From NCBI GenBank assembly GCA_964560325.1, contig CAZLLV010000398.1, forward strand, positions 1-8,624: a stretch of 8,624 nucleotides of DNA, in the 5' to 3' direction. The notes below the pieces were generated by a model. That model saw nothing but the letters and a program-made list of their open reading frames with translations, made no database searches and was not told the origin of the DNA. A program made the position numbers and the translations under genes. Shown here piece by piece: positions 6,401-8,624 of this stretch; the first letter of the stretch is position 1, and each line of letters opens with the position of its first letter. Source of the DNA: CAZLLV01 sp964560325. GTDB lineage: Bacteria > Acidobacteriota > Thermoanaerobaculia > Multivoradales > DATKCC01.

Positions 6401-8624
6401 TCGCGATGTGGTGGAAGAGGATGAGCAGCACCGAGCGGCCGCCGCCCATCCGGGCGAGGCGCCAGCGCGAGGGCCGCTCGGCGCTCAGCGAGAACGGATG
6501 CGACGCCTCGTGCTCGATCCAGCGGAAGAGCTCCTCGTCCCTCGCCGCGGCCGGTGCGCCGGTGAGGTCGGTGACCGGGATCTCGACCCGCGCGCCCTCC
6601 GGGGCGGGCGGATCGATCACCTGGTACGGCAACCCGTCGGACCCTTCGACGACGCGGGTCCGCAGGGTCTCGTGGCGCCGTACGATGGCGGCCACGGCTC
6701 GCTCGAGCGCGGGTAGCGAAAGGTCGTCGCCGACCAGCTCGAGCGCCTGCACGACGTGGTGCGCGGTGGTGGCCGAGAGCTCCAGGCGCTCCAGGAACCA
6801 GGCGCGACGCTGCCCCCACGCGAGCGGGATCGGGCGGCTCCGCTCCTCCGGGGTGAGCGGTCGCACCGGCGGCAGCGCGACCGTCTCGTCCCCCACCGCC
6901 TCGATGTGCCGCGCGAGCGCCGCGATGGTCGGCTTCTCGAACAGCGCCGAGAGCGGGATCTCGCGGTCGAACAGGCCGCGGATGCGCGAGATCAGCCGGG
7001 TGGCGAGCAAGGAATGGCCGCCGATCGCGAAGAAGTCGTCCTCGACTCCCACCTCGGGAATCCCGAGCAGCTCGCACCAGAGGCCGGCGAGCATCTCCTC
7101 CACCTCGTCGCGCGGCGCGGTCCGCTCACGCCCCGCGGCCACGTCCGAGGCGGCGGGCGCCGGCAGGGACCGGCGGTCGATCTTGCCGCTGCCGGTGCGC
7201 GGCAGCGCGTCGAGGAAGACGAAAGCCGCCGGCACCATGTAGTCGGGCAGGGTCTGGAGGAGGTGCGCGCGCAGGTCGGCGACGGCCACGGCGCCCGGGC
7301 GCTCGACCACCACGTAGCCGGCGAGGCCGCGCCCGCCGGGCAGGTCGTCGCGTACCGCCACGGCGCACTCGGCGACGCCCGGGAAGCGGCCGAGGACCGA
7401 CTCGACCTCGCCGGTCTCGATCCGGAATCCGCGGATCTTGACCTGTCCGTCGGCGCGTCCGGCGAACTCGACGCCGCCGTCCGGCAGGTACCTGCCGATG
7501 TCGCCGGTCCGGTAGATCCGATCCCAGTCCGCGGCGGCATCGCCGGAGAAGGGGTTGGGGCCGAAACGGGCGGCGGTCAGCGCCTCGTCGCCCAGGTAGC
7601 GCAGCGCGACGTGCGGGCTGCGCATCCAGATCTCGCCACACTCGCCGATGCCGGCGAGGGAAACGATTCCGGCGAGGGCGCCGATCCCGGCGAGCTCCGG
7701 CGTGCCGCCCGGAGCCGCCTGAGCGTCGCCGCGCACCACCAGCACCTGGACGTCCGGGATGCCGTGCCCGAGCGGCAGGACCTCCTTGCCGGAGCGCGCG
7801 AGGTCGGCCGCGTGGTAAGCGAGGGCGCGCTGCGTCTCGGTCGAGCCGTAGAGGTTGAAGCACTCGGCGTTCGGGGCGAGCCGCGAGAGCCGCGCGACGT
7901 GCGCGCGGGTGAGGACGTCGCCGATCACGAAGGCCACGCGCAGGCCCGGAAGCCTCGCCTCCTCGCCGTCCTGCACCTGGGTGAGGAGCTGGAGCATCGC
8001 CGGAGTGACCGAGGAGGCCGTCACCTCCTCGCGCGCCGCCCAGGCGGCGAGCCAGCCCGGCTCGCCGATCCGATCGGGGTCGGGGAAGAGCATCGGTGCG
8101 CCCAGCCACACCGGGACGAAGAGGTCGCGCTGGAGCGGGTCGTGAGAGAGCGCCGAGAGCACGCTGAAGCGGTCGTCGGCGCTCAGGCCGAAGCGCTCGC
8201 ACCACCAGGGGAGGAAGTGGGTCAGCGATCCGTGACGGCCGAGCACGCCCTTCGGCACGCCGGTCGAGCCGGAGGTGAAGACTACCGTCGCCGGGTCGTC
8301 CGGACCGAGCGGGATGCGCGGCGGCGTGGTCGGCTCGCTCTCGAGGAAGTGGGCTTCGGCGGCGCTCGCCCGGCTCGGCAGGCGCAGGCGGCAGAGCGTG
8401 CCGCACTCGTCCAGGACCGCCTCCGCCTCGCGCGGAAGCGCGCCCGCGGCGGCGAGCTCGAGGACCGCGCGGGGGCGGAGCTGGCCGAGATAGGTCACCA
8501 GCCGCGCCGCCGGATGCGACGGGTCCAGCACGCAGAAGGCCGCACCCGCCTTGAGGGCCGCGAAGACCGCGACCGCGAGCGAGGCGTCGCGGTGGCCGAG
8601 GATCGCCACCCGGTCGCCGGCGCC
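3489..8624 (-). CDS. Nonribosomal peptide synthetase, A-T-C-A-T (5' end beyond window)
   Basis: A multimodular NRPS that activates amino acids with ATP, tethers them to phosphopantetheinyl carriers and joins them by peptide bonds in the cytoplasm. 1711 residues are visible, numbered from the codon at 8622-8624; the stop is TAG at 3489-3491. Domains: Lys2-type A (1 to about 490, N-terminus missing), T (about 505-577, GGHSL with Ser538), C (about 595-1050, HHIATDG at 738-744), A (about 1063-1587, Gly-like code), T (about 1599-1667, GGDSI with Ser1634), then a 44-residue acidic tail. No epimerization, methylation, reductase or thioesterase domain is seen. The GTG at 8609 is not the start, because the codons before it continue the A-domain motif GDRVAIL. 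Catalytic residues are intact in all visible domains. A 64-nt gap separates it from the next NRPS gene, so co-transcription is likely. Family assignment is near certain; the product is unknown. Confidence 0.96.
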   Translation of the reverse strand, partial: GAGDRVAILGHRDASLAVAVFAALKAGAAFCVLDPSHPAARLVTYLGQLRPRAVLELAAAGALPREAEAVLDECGTLCRLRLPSRASAAEAHFLESEPTTPPRIPLGPDDPATVVFTSGSTGVPKGVLGRHGSLTHFLPWWCERFGLSADDRFSVLSALSHDPLQRDLFVPVWLGAPMLFPDPDRIGEPGWLAAWAAREEVTASSVTPAMLQLLTQVQDGEEARLPGLRVAFVIGDVLTRAHVARLSRLAPNAECFNLYGSTETQRALAYHAADLARSGKEVLPLGHGIPDVQVLVVRGDAQAAPGGTPELAGIGALAGIVSLAGIGECGEIWMRSPHVALRYLGDEALTAARFGPNPFSGDAAADWDRIYRTGDIGRYLPDGGVEFAGRADGQVKIRGFRIETGEVESVLGRFPGVAECAVAVRDDLPGGRGLAGYVVVERPGAVAVADLRAHLLQTLPDYMVPAAFVFLDALPRTGSGKIDRRSLPAPAASDVAAGRERTAPRDEVEEMLAGLWCELLGIPEVGVEDDFFAIGGHSLLATRLISRIRGLFDREIPLSALFEKPTIAALARHIEAVGDETVALPPVRPLTPEERSRPIPLAWGQRRAWFLERLELSATTAHHVVQALELVGDDLSLPALERAVAAIVRRHETLRTRVVEGSDGLPYQVIDPPAPEGARVEIPVTDLTGAPAAARDEELFRWIEHEASHPFSLSAERPSRWRLARMGGGRSVLLILFHHIATDGWSYGVLFRELSAFYRAEVTGEPTGLPALPVQYADWSVWQQRWLAGSVLEAQLDYWRRALAGAPQVLELPTDRPRPAQQSFRGRRLEATIGPETVEPLRAFCRRAGVTPYMALLAGLGVLLARSSGQEDLLVGMPIANRRSAEIEDLIGQFANLLALRVDLSSHEGVEPGLAEIARRVREAALGAYAHQDLPWEKLVDALEVERDLTRPPLVQYLFAVQNAPGADLDLPGVESELMDLPGTKSQTDFYAQVLDLGDEMKIVVEYCVDLFEESTIRKMTERFERLVAEGVARPERSVWRLPWLTAAERRALLEAGTGGAPAPAAAATLHGLVAARADEHPERPAVRFGEEVVSYGELVAGARRLGHHLAGLGGRPEAPIAVLIERSPAMLTALLGVMEAGSCYLPLDPSYPPDRLAAMAEDAGVSVIVTEAALSGLLDLPGAREVVIDGADREAIAARPATPVGAGATGANRAYVLYTSGSTGKPKGVEVRHGSAVAFLAAMASAPGVGPSDTVLATTTISFDISLLELFLPLSVGAQVLLVGRETATDGPALARVLSDVTVAQATPTSWWMLLESGWSGRPGLKVLSGGEALDRELAERLLPRIAAVPGGAGRDGRDGELWNVYGPTETTVWSAAGRVRGTAEGAGTVPIGRAIPGTRLYVVDSHGALCPVGVPGELWIAGAGVARGYRRRAALTAAAFVPDPFAQETGGAPGERVYRTGDLARWRVSTGDRGGLECLGRLDQQVKVRGHRIEPGEIEAALAAREDVSHVVVTTFPRGASGDAKRLAAYLVLEPERPEPTVDELRSYLEEIVPPYMVPAAFVVLPALPRTPNGKVDRKALPEPDASRMASDALYVAPSTEAETALAAIWSEVLGVDRIGTRDRFFNLGGDSILALKVVAQAAREGWSLQVRDIFRYMTLGDLAGVTRRGGPASAPALEPLDAPLPDTLDFREAGLSEDELDELLSEIG
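3492..3623 (-). other. Acidic C-terminal tail, possible docking element
   Basis: The last 44 residues of the upstream synthetase follow its final carrier domain. A Pro/Ala-rich linker leads to a short acidic, leucine-patterned stretch, REAGLSEDELDELLSEIG, likely helical. Short acidic tails after a terminal carrier domain are known to act as docking motifs for partner synthetases. The function is inferred from position and composition. The next protein lacks a folded N-terminal docking domain, so the partner is probably encoded elsewhere. Confidence 0.45.
3864..5438 (-). other. Adenylation domain, predicted glycine-specific
   Basis: Residues about 1063-1587 of the upstream synthetase. All core motifs are present: A1 VSYGEL, A2 AGSCYLPLDPSYP, A3 YTSGSTGKPKG, A5 NVYGPTETT, A7 YRTGDLARW, A8 LGRLDQQVKVRGHRIEPGE and the catalytic Lys in PNGKVDR. 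The pocket read by alignment to PheA is D-I-L-Q-L-G-V-V-W-K. The known glycine code is DILQLGLIWK; the two differences are conservative (Leu/Val at 322, Ile/Val at 330). Glycine is therefore the likely substrate. A short GRD-GRD duplication lies just before motif A5, in a surface-loop position. The following carrier domain has GGDSI with Ser1634. Confidence 0.85.
4542..4563 (-). repeat. 9-bp tandem duplication (GRD-GRD) in the Gly-like A domain
   Basis: The unit gccgtcgcg (plus strand) occurs twice in a row, followed by gccg. It encodes a repeated Gly-Arg-Asp within the loop between motif A4 and motif A5 (before ELWNVYGPTE). It is in frame and probably a neutral surface-loop expansion. Confidence 0.6.
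5475..6842 (-). other. Condensation domain between Lys2-type and Gly-like modules
   Basis: Residues about 595-1050 of the upstream synthetase. Visible motifs: C1 LAWGQRRAWFLERL, C2 RRHETLRTRV, C3 HHIATDGWS with the catalytic second His (HHxxxDG at 6393-6413), C4 YADWSVWQQRW, C5 IGQFANLLALRVDL and C7 HQDLPWEKLVDAL. The set is intact, so peptide bond formation is expected. No epimerization domain precedes it, and it follows a GGHSL-type carrier domain, so an L-amino-acid donor (LCL type) is the natural reading; a full phylogenetic call was not possible. It should join the residue on the first carrier to the residue loaded by the second A domain. Confidence 0.9.
7155..8624 (-). other. Lys2-type (alpha-aminoadipate-like) adenylation domain, partial
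   Basis: First A domain of the upstream synthetase, entered just before motif A2 (LKAGAAFCVLDP). Seen: A3 TSGSTGVPKG, A5 NLYGSTETQ, A7 YRTGD, A8 GRADGQVKIRGFRIETGEVE, and the catalytic Lys in GSGKIDR (codon 7182-7184). Several stretches differ from ordinary NRPS A domains but match, from memory, fungal Lys2: SLTHFLPWWCERFGLS, LSALSHDPLQRDLF, a VIGDVLT block and YGSTETQRA. Aligned to the PheA pocket the code reads D-P-R-S-F-I-L-R-A-K. The textbook Lys2 2-aminoadipate code is DPRHFVMRAK, so seven of ten match, including Arg239, which could face a side-chain carboxylate. Substrate inference: 2-aminoadipate or a related acidic amino acid, moderate to low confidence. Unlike Lys2, it is followed by T-C-A-T and not by a thioester reductase. 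Confidence 0.85.
7641..7694 (-). repeat. Three tandem 18-bp in-frame repeats inside the Lys2-type A domain
   Basis: Three adjacent 18-bp units (7677-7694, 7659-7676, 7641-7658 in coding order) encode LAGIGA, LAGIVS and LAGIGE. The last unit runs into CGEIW, the normal A6 region (GEIW), so the first two look like a 12-residue expansion just before it. The units differ at Gly third positions (GGG, GGA, GGC) and in the last two codons, so the duplication is not fresh, yet the reading frame is kept. Confidence 0.85.

Noticed and set aside
3378..6716. A 1112-codon open frame on the plus strand
   Set aside because: It is antisense to the C-A-T part of the upstream synthetase, is low in complexity and has no domain. 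It also runs across the intergenic hairpin, which a real gene would not be expected to do.
3298..7077. A 1259-codon minus-strand frame overlapping the upstream synthetase
   Set aside because: It is a frame-shifted shadow with an Arg/Ala/Pro-rich translation. The NRPS motifs all lie in the other minus-strand frame.
8607..8609. GTG as the start of the upstream synthetase
   Set aside because: The five codons before it (GAGDR) continue the conserved A-domain segment GDRVAIL, so the gene runs in from beyond the window.

Overview
The window comes from a very GC-rich bacterial genome and lies wholly inside a nonribosomal peptide synthetase (NRPS) locus. Both genes are on the minus strand. Nearly every codon ends in G or C, which fits lineages such as Myxococcota, Acidobacteriota or Actinomycetota. 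Nothing here fixes the phylum. No RNA gene, transposase, CRISPR array, transporter, regulator or tailoring enzyme is visible.

Layout in the direction of transcription (right to left). (1) 8624-3489: the 3' part of an NRPS gene that enters from beyond the right edge, with domains A-T-C-A-T and a short acidic C-terminal tail. Its first A domain belongs to the Lys2 (alpha-aminoadipate reductase) type, with a read-off code of DPRSFILRAK. Its second A domain reads DILQLGVVWK, which is close to the glycine code. (2) 3488-3425: a 64-nt gap with a perfect 10-bp inverted repeat that abuts the next start codon and encloses a hexamer repeat of anti-Shine-Dalgarno-like CUCC units. (3) 3424-1: the 5' part of a second NRPS gene with domains A-T-C-A(start). 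It leaves the window at the left edge, so it has no stop codon here. Its complete A domain reads DAFTIAAVWK, which is Phe-like.

How the genes may work together. Upstream protein: a dicarboxylate-like amino acid (2-aminoadipate or similar, inferred) is loaded, condensed with Gly, and left on a terminal carrier domain with a possible docking tail. Downstream protein: it begins directly with an A domain, so it looks like an initiating (loading) module that activates a Phe-like residue and passes it to a second module cut by the left edge. No condensation domain lies between the Gly-loaded carrier and the next A domain. The two proteins therefore cannot simply work one after the other in gene order, unless a C domain acts in trans.

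The points most worth a second look are the Lys2-type A domain inside an elongating NRPS, a three-fold 18-bp in-frame repeat inside that domain, the intergenic hairpin that could bring a distant Shine-Dalgarno sequence next to the start codon, and the missing C domain at the gene junction. All specificity calls were read from motif alignment by eye and are predictions.
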